NCBI GenBank assembly: GCA_903944755.1
Contig: CAJATB010000029.1
Location: forward strand, 1-11,169
DNA length: 11,169 bases
Reading direction: 5' to 3'
DNA from: an uncultured Bacteroidota bacterium
GTDB taxonomy: Bacteria > Bacteroidota > Bacteroidia > Chitinophagales > Chitinophagaceae
Shown here: positions 1-5,441 of the stretch, piece by piece
Numbering within the stretch: position 1 is the stretch's first letter
Layout of the letters: each line of letters starts with the position of its first letter
Program-made: the position numbers and the translations under genes
The notes under the pieces: generated by a model
Seen by the model: the letters and a program-made list of their open reading frames with translations, nothing else
Database searches by the model: none
What the model was told of the DNA's origin: nothing

Positions 1-1107
1 ATTAAAGGACCTTACACTGTACATGTAATTCTTTAAATTAACTAGTTGATTTTTTCTATTAGATTTTCTAATTGTACTTTGCTTCGGCAATTTAATAGCA
101 GCTATTTTATTGTCTGATTCTTTTGCTGCTTCTATAATATCAAATATTTTATTTGACTTCACTGCGAACGCAACGCCTTCGGTTTGTTTTTGTCTAGTAC
201 TAATTACGCCAATTAATTCTGCATTGTCGTTAAATATAGGGGCACCTGAATAACCAGGGTTGGCGCTAATTTGAATTTGGTACGAATTGCTATCTCCTTC
301 GTATCCTGTTTGAGCACTTAGGTAACCTTTACCATATACAATATCATTATCGTTTCTAGGATACCCTAATGTGTAAATTTCTTCACCAAGGTCGGACATC
401 TTCCTGCGAATTGAATAAGGGATAGCTTTTGGTTGTTTGTAATCCTTGTCTTGTATTTTAAGCAATGCTAAGTCAGCATCCTTGTCACTGTAAACAATAG
501 TTGCGTTTAATTCTTGACCTTTGCTATTTATAACAATTGCACCATTCCCTTTTAATACATGTGCATTCGTAACAATATATCCCTTTATATCCACCAAGAA
601 TCCGGAACCGCCACTTATAAGCTTAGCGTTCTCGGGAACTTTGGTTTTCACTTCATTTAGAATATGCCCTTGAATTTTTTGATTTTTTGTAATTACTTCA
701 ACAGCCTTGCTTAACTGCATTAACTGACTTCCATTTAAGCTAGGGGACAGGTACATGATAATAGCAGAAGTAAATATTGCAATAAAGCCTCCCACTGATG
801 CAGCGATGGCAGTCACTTTTTTATATTTGGACCAAAGTTGTATTACCTTATAGGTTGTGGACTGCTCTTCAATAGGGGTCCATTCTCCAGCAGCTAATAA
901 TTTAGTAAAACTTTGCTGGGATAGTTTAGTAAAATTTTTACGGGCTGTAAATGATTCCATTTGGTGCAAGAACATTTCATGTTCTACAACCATTTGGTCA
1001 ATTTCAGGCGTATTTTTTCGGATTGATTCAAAATCAGCCATCTCCTTAGCAGACATGTCGCCTGTAAGGTATCTTTCTATAGCGTCTAATAATTGAATAT
1101 CGTCCAT
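1..1107 (-). CDS. Membrane-anchored trypsin/HtrA-like serine protease with anti-sigma-like N-terminus (3' end cut by window edge)
   Basis: The frame is open from ATG 1107 to the left edge: 369 codons without a stop, so the C-terminus is incomplete. Residues 1-50 (LDAIERYLTGDMSAKEMADFE) resemble the short acidic helical heads of Bacteroidota anti-sigma factors. Residues about 98-120 form one hydrophobic membrane helix. Residues about 160-330 are a chymotrypsin-fold protease of the HtrA/S1C kind, with an apparent triad of His183 (VTNAHV), Asp212 (DADLALL) and Ser287 (NPGYSGAP). Topology is inferred as head in the cytoplasm and protease in the periplasm. No PDZ domain is seen in the visible part, unlike DegP. 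The gene begins 18 nt after the sigma factor stop, so the two are probably co-transcribed; this suggests the head restrains that sigma factor and the protease domain acts in the envelope, which is inference. An in-frame ATG at 1116 (three residues longer) is an equally possible start. The last visible residues (YMYSVRSFN) look like the end of such a domain, so little may be missing. Confidence 0.85.
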   Translation of the reverse strand, partial: MDDIQLLDAIERYLTGDMSAKEMADFESIRKNTPEIDQMVVEHEMFLHQMESFTARKNFTKLSQQSFTKLLAAGEWTPIEEQSTTYKVIQLWSKYKKVTAIAASVGGFIAIFTSAIIMYLSPSLNGSQLMQLSKAVEVITKNQKIQGHILNEVKTKVPENAKLISGGSGFLVDIKGYIVTNAHVLKGNGAIVINSKGQELNATIVYSDKDADLALLKIQDKDYKQPKAIPYSIRRKMSDLGEEIYTLGYPRNDNDIVYGKGYLSAQTGYEGDSNSYQIQISANPGYSGAPIFNDNAELIGVISTRQKQTEGVAFAVKSNKIFDIIEAAKESDNKIAAIKLPKQSTIRKSNRKNQLVNLKNYMYSVRSFN

Positions 1108-1125
1108 TTGTAGCATTCTATTTGT

Positions 1126-1692
1126 TTAATCCCCAATGTTGTATTGCGAAAAGAAAAGCTTCTTTAAGCGCATTAGGCATTTATATTTTTGGTTTTTGGC
1201 GTTGTCGGCATTGGTATATCCAAAATCGGCGGCCAATTCTTGCATTCCTTTTTTATTTAAATAATAACCCTCTAACAAGCTTTTACATGGTTCTCCAAGG
1301 CTATTTAAGGCTCGGTCCATAATTGCAAAAGCAGCGTCTTTTTTATTAAACTCCTCCATGTCCACTTCTACAGAAACACTTTCTTCCTCACTGCTTAATG
1401 GTGCGTTGTACCTCCCCATTTGTTGTAACCGCTTAAGCCACAAGTGCTTGCATATAGAAAACAGGTAGGTTTTAATTTGACAAGTGAGCGTAAATGAATC
1501 AGTTTGCACTTTTTCGTACAATGTGATCATTGCTTCTTGAAAAACATCCTTTGCGTCATCAAAAGAGCCGTTATTATTTATAACGAAATGCTGAACCATT
1601 GGAAAATGACTTTTATACAGTGTATCCACTGATTTTGAGTCATTGTTCGCTAATCCCTTTAAAAGGGCTTGTTCGTTGTATTCAGCTTTCAA
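1126..1692 (-). CDS. RNA polymerase sigma factor, ECF-type sigma-70 family
   Basis: The protein of about 188 residues has two sigma-70 modules. Region 2 lies in the first half, with SFDDAKDVFQEAMITLYEKV as the core-binding helix and IKTYLFSICKHLWLKRL as the -10-recognition part. Region 4 lies near the C-terminus (SLGEPCKSLLEGYYLNKKGM, then a helix-turn-helix around ELAADFGYTNADNAKNQKYK). There is no region 1 or 3, and the length fits the ECF group. The frame is open up to a TTG at 1716 with no ATG before residue 40. I prefer the TTG at 1692, which gives a protein beginning (M)KAEYNEQALLKGL. The upstream TTG overlaps a TACTTTTG promoter-like box, so it would probably lie outside the transcript. 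The family directs RNA polymerase to a small regulon and is usually held by an anti-sigma factor; the downstream membrane protease with an anti-sigma-like head is the obvious partner candidate. Confidence 0.85.
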   Translation of the reverse strand: MKAEYNEQALLKGLANNDSKSVDTLYKSHFPMVQHFVINNNGSFDDAKDVFQEAMITLYEKVQTDSFTLTCQIKTYLFSICKHLWLKRLQQMGRYNAPLSSEEESVSVEVDMEEFNKKDAAFAIMDRALNSLGEPCKSLLEGYYLNKKGMQELAADFGYTNADNAKNQKYKCLMRLKKLFFSQYNIGD

Positions 1693-1713
1693 GATGTTAA
1701 TACTTAAGGTGTA

Positions 1714-1721
1714 CAAAAGTA
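1714..1721 (-). promoter_or_regulatory. Candidate -7 promoter element (TACTTTTG) of the sigma factor gene
   Basis: On the minus strand TACTTTTG matches the Bacteroidota -7 consensus TAnnTTTG exactly. It lies 21 nt before the TTG at 1692, which would leave a leader of roughly 15 nt. No clear TTTG -33 element is seen at the expected distance, so support is limited to one box. If right, it excludes the TTG at 1716 as a start. Confidence 0.4.
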
Positions 1722-1820
1722 ACCCAATTTAGGTTCTTTTTTATTTTTTTAAGGAATGGGGGTTACCTTTTATTTGTTTTTGTATTAAGAGTATAAATTA
1801 ATCATTTAAAACTCATTCTA

Positions 1821-1994
1821 ATGAAAAAAGTATTCGCAATCTTCGCTATCGCTGCTTTAACTGCTTGTGGTGGTGCATCTACTGAAGCTACAACTGATTC
1901 TGCTGCTACAACTGTTGATACAGCTGCTGTTGCAACTGATTCTGCTGCTGTTGTTGCTGATTCAACTGTTAAAGTTGATTCTGCTGCTAAGTAG
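1821..1994 (+). CDS. Small Ala/Asp/Thr-rich lipoprotein with seven-residue repeats
   Basis: This ORF encodes 57 residues. A signal peptide (MKKVFAIFAIAALTAC) ends in a lipobox, LTAC, so Cys16 should be lipidated and the mature peptide would be about 42 residues. The rest is a repeat built around D-[S/T]-A-A: Asp residues fall at positions 26, 33, 40, 47 and 53, a spacing of 7, 7, 7 and 6. The DNA is correspondingly a degenerate 21-nt repeat. Codons are dominated by GCT, ACT, GTT and GAT, which would fit strong expression, though the low complexity makes that weak evidence. The last residue is Lys57. The ORF is too short for automatic length cut-offs, but the lipobox, the A-rich leader and the following terminator make it convincing. 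The function is unknown. It is transcribed divergently from the sigma factor. The 99-nt gap (1722-1820) must hold its promoter; an AT-rich TATAAATT at 1792-1799 is the best but weak candidate. Confidence 0.85.
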   Translation: MKKVFAIFAIAALTACGGASTEATTDSAATTVDTAAVATDSAAVVADSTVKVDSAAK

Positions 1995-2008
1995 TAATTA
2001 AATAATTG

Positions 2009-2086
2009 AACTGTTGGGCGGTCGTTTATCGACTCAGCTTGCCAACTAACAGTTATCAGAACAATTTCATATGGCAAGCAATCGTT
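2009..2086 (+). other. Structured 3' UTR or small RNA candidate with mutually exclusive stems
   Basis: Between the lipoprotein stop and the terminator, several complementary segments occur. AACTGTT (2009-2015) pairs perfectly with AACAGTT (2048-2054), enclosing a small GTCG/CGAC hairpin (2021-2024 with 2030-2033). GCTTGCC (2037-2043) can instead pair with GGCAAGC (2073-2079). The second stem crosses the boundary of the first, so the two exclude each other. I recognise no known RNA family. It may be a stable 3' UTR or a released small RNA. Confidence 0.4.
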
Positions 2087-2119
2087 AAGCCGCTCCGTTT
2101 CTACGGAGGGGCTTTTTTT
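2087..2119 (+). terminator. Intrinsic terminator after the small lipoprotein gene
   Basis: AAGCCGCTCCGT pairs with ACGGAGGGGCTT (11 of 12 base pairs, one G-G mismatch) around a TTCT loop, followed directly by a run of seven T. This is a textbook rho-independent terminator. It closes the lipoprotein transcript 93 nt after the stop codon. Confidence 0.9.
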
Positions 2120-2120
2120 A

Positions 2121-2257
2121 TTTTGACCCTTTTAAAGAATTTAAAGGGTCAAAATAAAAACTTTAATGACTTGTAAGTTCCCAAGGAACTTCTGGTTCTA
2201 GAGCTCTTTTAAAGAATGTAAAGGGTCAAAATAAAAACTTTAATGATTTGGAAGTTC
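2121..2257. repeat. Hairpin plus a 52-nt direct repeat (two copies, 77-nt offset)
   Basis: TTTTGACCCTTT (2121-2132) is a perfect inverted copy of AAAGGGTCAAAA (2143-2154). A 52-nt stretch starting inside this hairpin (2129-2180) recurs at 2206-2257 with three mismatches. In the second copy the left arm of the hairpin is replaced. Between the copies lies another perfect small hairpin, AAGTTCC/GGAACTT (2175-2191). No coding frame is supported. The hairpin lacks a T-tract on the plus strand, so it does not look like a second terminator. The following 2258-2351 is AT-rich and holds nothing I can name. Two copies spaced this way suggest a local duplication or the remains of a small palindromic element. 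Confidence 0.75.
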
Positions 2258-2351
2258 TTGGCGGCCTCATTATTTTATGATTGCTTCATATTGACGCGGA
2301 ACTACTCTTTGTATGCTAATTAATGTTAGTAAAATGTAAAAAACTTCTCTG

Positions 2352-2393
2352 TTTTAGCCTATAATAGGCATTTTTAGCCTATCTTCGTGCACG
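2352..2393 (+). promoter_or_regulatory. Candidate promoter and operator-like repeats before the aromatic leader
   Basis: TATCTTCG (2380-2387) differs from the Bacteroidota -7 consensus TAnnTTTG at one base and lies just before the leader ATG at 2394. Overlapping it, TTTTAGCCTAT occurs twice as a direct repeat (2352-2362 and 2372-2382, 20 nt apart, about two helical turns). GCCTAT-A-ATAGGC (2357-2369) is a perfect palindrome, so GCCTAT appears three times. A -33 TTTG is not clear. The spacing of -7 box to ATG implies a start of transcription within a few bases of 2394. Confidence 0.5.
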
Positions 2394-2480
2394 ATGAAAG
2401 CAAATATCAACAACTGGTTTTATTTTTTCTTTTATTTCTACTTTAAACAAAGTAGCCGGGTAATATTTGTAAAAGCATAA
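2394..2480 (+). CDS. Aromatic amino acid leader peptide (attenuator control peptide)
   Basis: A 28-codon ORF, ATG to TAA, with a run of ten consecutive aromatic residues from 8 to 17: W-F-Y-F-F-F-Y-F-Y-F (codons 2415-2444), and one more Phe at 25. Such a run is very unlikely by chance, and it stands directly before a terminator hairpin and the Phe/Tyr/chorismate genes. By analogy with the enterobacterial trp and phe leaders, the peptide itself has no job; the ribosome translating it measures charged tRNA. Here Trp, Phe and Tyr codons are all present, so shortage of any aromatic amino acid could stall it. If the -7 box is right, the mRNA begins at or just before the ATG, so the ORF would be translated from a leaderless or nearly leaderless message. 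It was found by reading the sequence, as it is too short for usual gene calling. Confidence 0.88.
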   Translation: MKANINNWFYFFFYFYFKQSSRVIFVKA

Positions 2481-2508
2481 ACGAAATAACTAAATATACA
2501 ATCCCGGC
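2438..2508 (+). promoter_or_regulatory. Attenuator: pause-type hairpin and antiterminator segments
   Basis: CTACTTT (2438-2444) pairs with AAAGTAG (2449-2455) around a 4-nt AAAC loop; this stem covers the last three aromatic codons. Immediately after, GCCGGG (2455-2460), still inside the leader ORF, is the exact complement of CCCGGC (2503-2508), the left arm of the terminator. Pairing of these two would block the terminator. A ribosome stalled in the aromatic codons would leave GCCGGG free; one reading on to the stop at 2478 would pass over it. The segments are seen directly; their role is inferred. Confidence 0.6.
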
Positions 2509-2528
2509 CCAGAAAGCCGGGATTTTTT
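2500..2528 (+). terminator. Attenuator terminator before pheA
   Basis: AATCCCGGC (2500-2508) pairs perfectly with GCCGGGATT (2516-2524) around a 7-nt loop, and six T follow at 2523-2528. It lies 20 nt after the leader stop codon and 52 nt before pheA. No gene other than the leader ends here, which points to a regulatory terminator and not a gene-end terminator. Confidence 0.9.
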
Positions 2529-2580
2529 ATAGCAACAATAGGAAGGATTATAATTTGAAATGAAATAGGATTTATTAAAG

Positions 2581-3417
2581 ATGGAGAAAAAGATTACGAT
2601 ACAAGGTTATGAAGGAAGTTTCCACCAAGTGGCAGCAAGGCAGTTTTTTGGCAAAAATGTGGAAGTGATTACATGTGGTACGTTTAAAGAAGTCGTGTGC
2701 ATTGGGGAAGATAAGAAGCAATCGGATGGTGCGGTGATGGCTATTGAGAATTCAATTGCTGGAAGTATTTTGCCCAATTACAATTTATTACAAAAGAGTA
2801 AACTACAAGTTATTGGGGAAGTGTATTTGTCGATTAGTCAAAATTTGTTAGCAAATAAAGGTGTAAGGTTGGAGGATATCAAAGAAATACATAGTCATCC
2901 AATGGCAATTTTGCAATGTTTGGATTATTTAGAAAAGTACAATTGGAAATTGGTCGAAACGGAAGATACTGCATTGAGTGCAAAACTAGTACAGCAGCAT
3001 AAGAGTAAACATATCGCTGCAATCGCAAGTAAATTTGCGGCGCAGTTATATGATTTAAATGTGTTGACGCCTGATGTACACACTTTAAAAAATAATATCA
3101 CTCGTTTTTTAATAATGGAGCCTATTGCAACTAAGACAAAAGTTGAAAATGCAGACAAGGCTTCTATCTATTTTCAAACAGACCATTCAAGGGGCATTTT
3201 GTCTAAAGTATTGGCAAAGATTGCACTGGGAAATGTGAATTTGAGCAAACTGCAAAGCATGCCTATACCAGGTAGTACTTTCAAATACGGATTTTATGCG
3301 GACTTAGAATTTGAAAACACTAAGCAAATTGAAAAAGTATTGGAAAATGTAAAAGCATTGACTAATAGTACAAAAGTGCTTGGGTTGTATAAAAAAGGGA
3401 AAGTTGTAAAAGGCTAA
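2581..3417 (+). CDS. pheA: Prephenate dehydratase (PheA)
   Basis: PheA converts prephenate to phenylpyruvate, the committed step to phenylalanine, in the cytoplasm. The protein has 278 residues, the usual size for a stand-alone dehydratase without a chorismate mutase domain. The catalytic domain (about 1-180) shows GYEGSFHQVAARQFF, AIENSIAGSI and the signature NNITRFLIM with the Thr174-Arg175-Phe176 triplet needed for catalysis. An ACT domain for feedback sensing follows (about 193-270, starting KASIYFQTDHSRGILSKVL). Its two Phe-binding motifs, GALxxL and ESRP in well-studied enzymes, read SRGILSKVL and KLQSMP here. Chorismate mutase activity is supplied by the fused enzyme further down the operon. 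It is the first structural gene after the attenuator, and the aminotransferase begins 2 nt after its stop. Confidence 0.95.
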   Translation: MEKKITIQGYEGSFHQVAARQFFGKNVEVITCGTFKEVVCIGEDKKQSDGAVMAIENSIAGSILPNYNLLQKSKLQVIGEVYLSISQNLLANKGVRLEDIKEIHSHPMAILQCLDYLEKYNWKLVETEDTALSAKLVQQHKSKHIAAIASKFAAQLYDLNVLTPDVHTLKNNITRFLIMEPIATKTKVENADKASIYFQTDHSRGILSKVLAKIALGNVNLSKLQSMPIPGSTFKYGFYADLEFENTKQIEKVLENVKALTNSTKVLGLYKKGKVVKG

Positions 3418-3419
3418 TT

Positions 3420-4580
3420 ATGAATTGGACATTATCAAATAGACTAGAGGGAATTGGAGAATATTATTTTTCATCCAAACTGCGCGAGATTGAGGAACTC
3501 AATAAAGCGGGGAAGGGTATTATTAATTTAGGGATAGGAAGCCCCGACTTACCTCCGCATCCAGTCGTGATCAAAACATTACAAGACGAAGCAAGCAAGG
3601 ATAATGTGCATGCTTATCAATCATATAAAGGTTCTCCTATTTTAAGAGAAGCCATCGCTGAATGGTATAAAAAGTATTATGCGGTTACTATCGCACCGGC
3701 GACGGAGATACTTCCATTACTAGGAAGCAAGGAAGGTATCATGCATATTTGCATGACCTATTTAAACGAAGGCGATCAGGTTTTAATTCCTAATCCTGGT
3801 TATCCAACGTATACAAGTGCAGTTAAGTTAGCGGGCGGAACACCGTTATATTATGAACTGACTGCCGAAAACAATTGGGCACCCGATTTTGAAAATTTAG
3901 AAAAATCAGATTTATCAAAAGTGAAGTTGATGTGGGTAAACTATCCACATATGCCAACAGGACAATTGCCCAGTAAACTACTATTTGAAAAATTAGTAGC
4001 ATTTGCTAAAAAGCATCAAATATTGATTTGTCATGACAATCCATATAGTTTCATTTTAAATGAGACGCCTATGAGTTTGTTATCGATAGAGGGGGCAAAA
4101 GAGGTAGTTATCGAATTAAACTCTCTGAGTAAAAGCCATAACATGGCAGGATGGAGAGTAGGTATGTTAATTGCAGCCGAAGAAAGAATCAATGAGATAC
4201 TTAGATTCAAATCCAATATGGATAGTGGCATGTTTTTGCCGGTGCAGCTTGCTGCAGCAAAAGCACTTAGTTTGGATAAATCATGGTATGATTCCGTGAA
4301 TAAAATATATCAAGCGCGTCGCGAAAAAGTATTTGAATTATTAGATGTCCTTAAATGTGTTTACTCAAAAGAACAAGTAGGTTTGTTTGTTTGGGCAAAT
4401 GTTCCATCTGAATATAAAGATGGATACGCTTTAAGTGATAAAGTATTATATGATGCAAATGTATTCATTACCCCAGGCGGGATTTTCGGATCTGCCGGAA
4501 ATGATTACATCAGAGTAAGCTTATGTGGTTCCGTTGAAAAATTTAGTGAAGCTATTAAAAGAATTGAAGCATGCGTTTAA
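3420..4580 (+). CDS. Class I/II PLP-dependent aminotransferase, probably for aromatic amino acids
   Basis: The protein has 386 residues with the full fold type I layout. Landmarks are the N-terminal NLGIGSPDLPPHP, PGYPTYTSAVKLAGGTP, NYPHMPTGQ (174-182), the PLP-ring Asp206 in CHDNPYSF, the Schiff-base lysine Lys238 in SLSKSHNMAGWR and the substrate carboxylate Arg365 (YIRVSLCG). The position that is Asn in the common NPxNPTG motif is Met178 here; Asn174 is kept. Relatives are often annotated as aspartate, methionine or LL-diaminopimelate aminotransferases. Lying between pheA and tyrA, it most likely transaminates phenylpyruvate and 4-hydroxyphenylpyruvate to Phe and Tyr, but specificity is inferred from context only. 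Its last 10 nt overlap the start of tyrA, which suggests translational coupling. Confidence 0.88.
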   Translation: MNWTLSNRLEGIGEYYFSSKLREIEELNKAGKGIINLGIGSPDLPPHPVVIKTLQDEASKDNVHAYQSYKGSPILREAIAEWYKKYYAVTIAPATEILPLLGSKEGIMHICMTYLNEGDQVLIPNPGYPTYTSAVKLAGGTPLYYELTAENNWAPDFENLEKSDLSKVKLMWVNYPHMPTGQLPSKLLFEKLVAFAKKHQILICHDNPYSFILNETPMSLLSIEGAKEVVIELNSLSKSHNMAGWRVGMLIAAEERINEILRFKSNMDSGMFLPVQLAAAKALSLDKSWYDSVNKIYQARREKVFELLDVLKCVYSKEQVGLFVWANVPSEYKDGYALSDKVLYDANVFITPGGIFGSAGNDYIRVSLCGSVEKFSEAIKRIEACV

Positions 4581-5410
4581 CAGTTATTGGGTTAGGATTA
4601 ATAGGAGGTTCATTAGCGTTGTCTTTAAAAAAGAAAGGCAATGTAACAAAAGTTATAGGCGTTGATAACAATCCCGAACACCAAACTCAAGCTTTAGCAT
4701 TAGGAATCGTTGACGAGATAATGACTTTAGATAAAGCCATTGCAGCATCCGATGTTATTGCTATTGCAACACCTGTAGACGTAGCTGAAAATTTGTTGGT
4801 TACCATTTTAGATCAGGTAGATCAACAGGTAGTATTTGATTTAGGTTCCACTAAAGAAAGCATTGTACGCATAGCCAATGCTCATTCAAAAAAAGGAAGG
4901 TTTGTTCCAACGCACCCTATGTGGGGTACAGAATTTAGTGGTCCTTCGGCAGCACAAGCTGACGCTTTTGTTGACAAGGCTACTGTTATTTGCAATAAGG
5001 AACAAATTGACGCAGATGCATTACAAATTGTTGAGCACCTATACCAAAATTTAGGAATGCATATTGTAAACATGAATGCAACTAAGCACGACATTCATGT
5101 GGCCTATGTGAGCCATATAGCACATATTACTTCTTTCGCATTGGCGAATACCGTGTTAGAGAAGGAAAAAGAATCTGATGCTATTTTTGAATTAGCAAGT
5201 GGAGGTTTTGAAAGCACAGTGCGTTTGGCTAAGTCCAGCGCTGAAATGTGGGTTCCTATCTTCATGCAAAACAAAGAAAATGTGTTGGATGTGCTTAATG
5301 AGCATATTAGTCAGCTCCGCAAGTTTAAGGCAAGCCTTGAGAAGGAAAATCCTGAGTACTTACTGGAATTGATTCAAAATGCAAATCAAATAAAAAGAAT
5401 TTTAAAGTAA
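4571..5410 (+). CDS. tyrA: Prephenate dehydrogenase (TyrA)
   Basis: TyrA oxidatively decarboxylates prephenate to 4-hydroxyphenylpyruvate with NAD(P)+, the committed step to tyrosine. Its 279 residues fit a minimal enzyme. The N-terminal Rossmann domain begins VIGLGLIGGSLALSLKKKG (5-23), with the acidic residue of the second strand in VIGVDNN favouring NAD. The active-site segments DLGSTKESI (90-98), THPMWGTEFSGP (114-125, catalytic-type His115) and AYVSHIAHITSFALAN (178-193) are intact. The C-terminal part is helical; no ACT domain and no chorismate mutase domain are present. It starts within the last codons of the aminotransferase gene in another frame and ends 31 nt before the helicase. 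With PheA it splits the prephenate pool between Phe and Tyr. Confidence 0.93.
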   Translation: MRLTVIGLGLIGGSLALSLKKKGNVTKVIGVDNNPEHQTQALALGIVDEIMTLDKAIAASDVIAIATPVDVAENLLVTILDQVDQQVVFDLGSTKESIVRIANAHSKKGRFVPTHPMWGTEFSGPSAAQADAFVDKATVICNKEQIDADALQIVEHLYQNLGMHIVNMNATKHDIHVAYVSHIAHITSFALANTVLEKEKESDAIFELASGGFESTVRLAKSSAEMWVPIFMQNKENVLDVLNEHISQLRKFKASLEKENPEYLLELIQNANQIKRILK

Positions 5411-5420
5411 AATTCTAATT

Positions 5421-5441
5421 TAAAAAAGTAAAAACAAAAAA
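5421..5441 (+). promoter_or_regulatory. A-rich translation start region of the helicase gene
   Basis: The stretch before ATG 5442 is nearly all A (17 of 21 bases) with no Shine-Dalgarno sequence. This is the typical Bacteroidota arrangement, where A-rich leaders replace pairing with 16S rRNA. It supports the chosen start. No internal promoter box is visible in this short gap. Confidence 0.45.

Noticed and set aside
857..1322. Two plus-strand frames of 79 and 66 codons
   Set aside because: They lie opposite the protease and sigma factor genes, whose domain motifs are unmistakable; the shadow proteins show no family signature.
1802..2077. A 91-codon minus-strand frame rich in Ala, Val and Ser
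   Set aside because: It is the antisense shadow of the Ala-rich repeat of the small lipoprotein. The plus strand has a signal peptide with lipobox, and the frame would read backwards through the 3' UTR stems.
2121..2154. Second intrinsic terminator
   Set aside because: The hairpin is perfect but is followed by A-rich sequence on the plus strand and by no T-run on the minus strand.
2129..2257. CRISPR array
   Set aside because: There are only two copies, the repeats are too long, they have mismatches, and no cas genes are nearby.
2380..2580. T-box or other tRNA-sensing riboswitch
   Set aside because: No T-box consensus or specifier-loop architecture is seen; the translated aromatic codon run explains the terminator better.
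4571..4580. Possible frameshift joining the aminotransferase and TyrA
   Set aside because: Both proteins are complete with proper termini; the 10-nt overlap is an ordinary coupling overlap and not a broken fusion.
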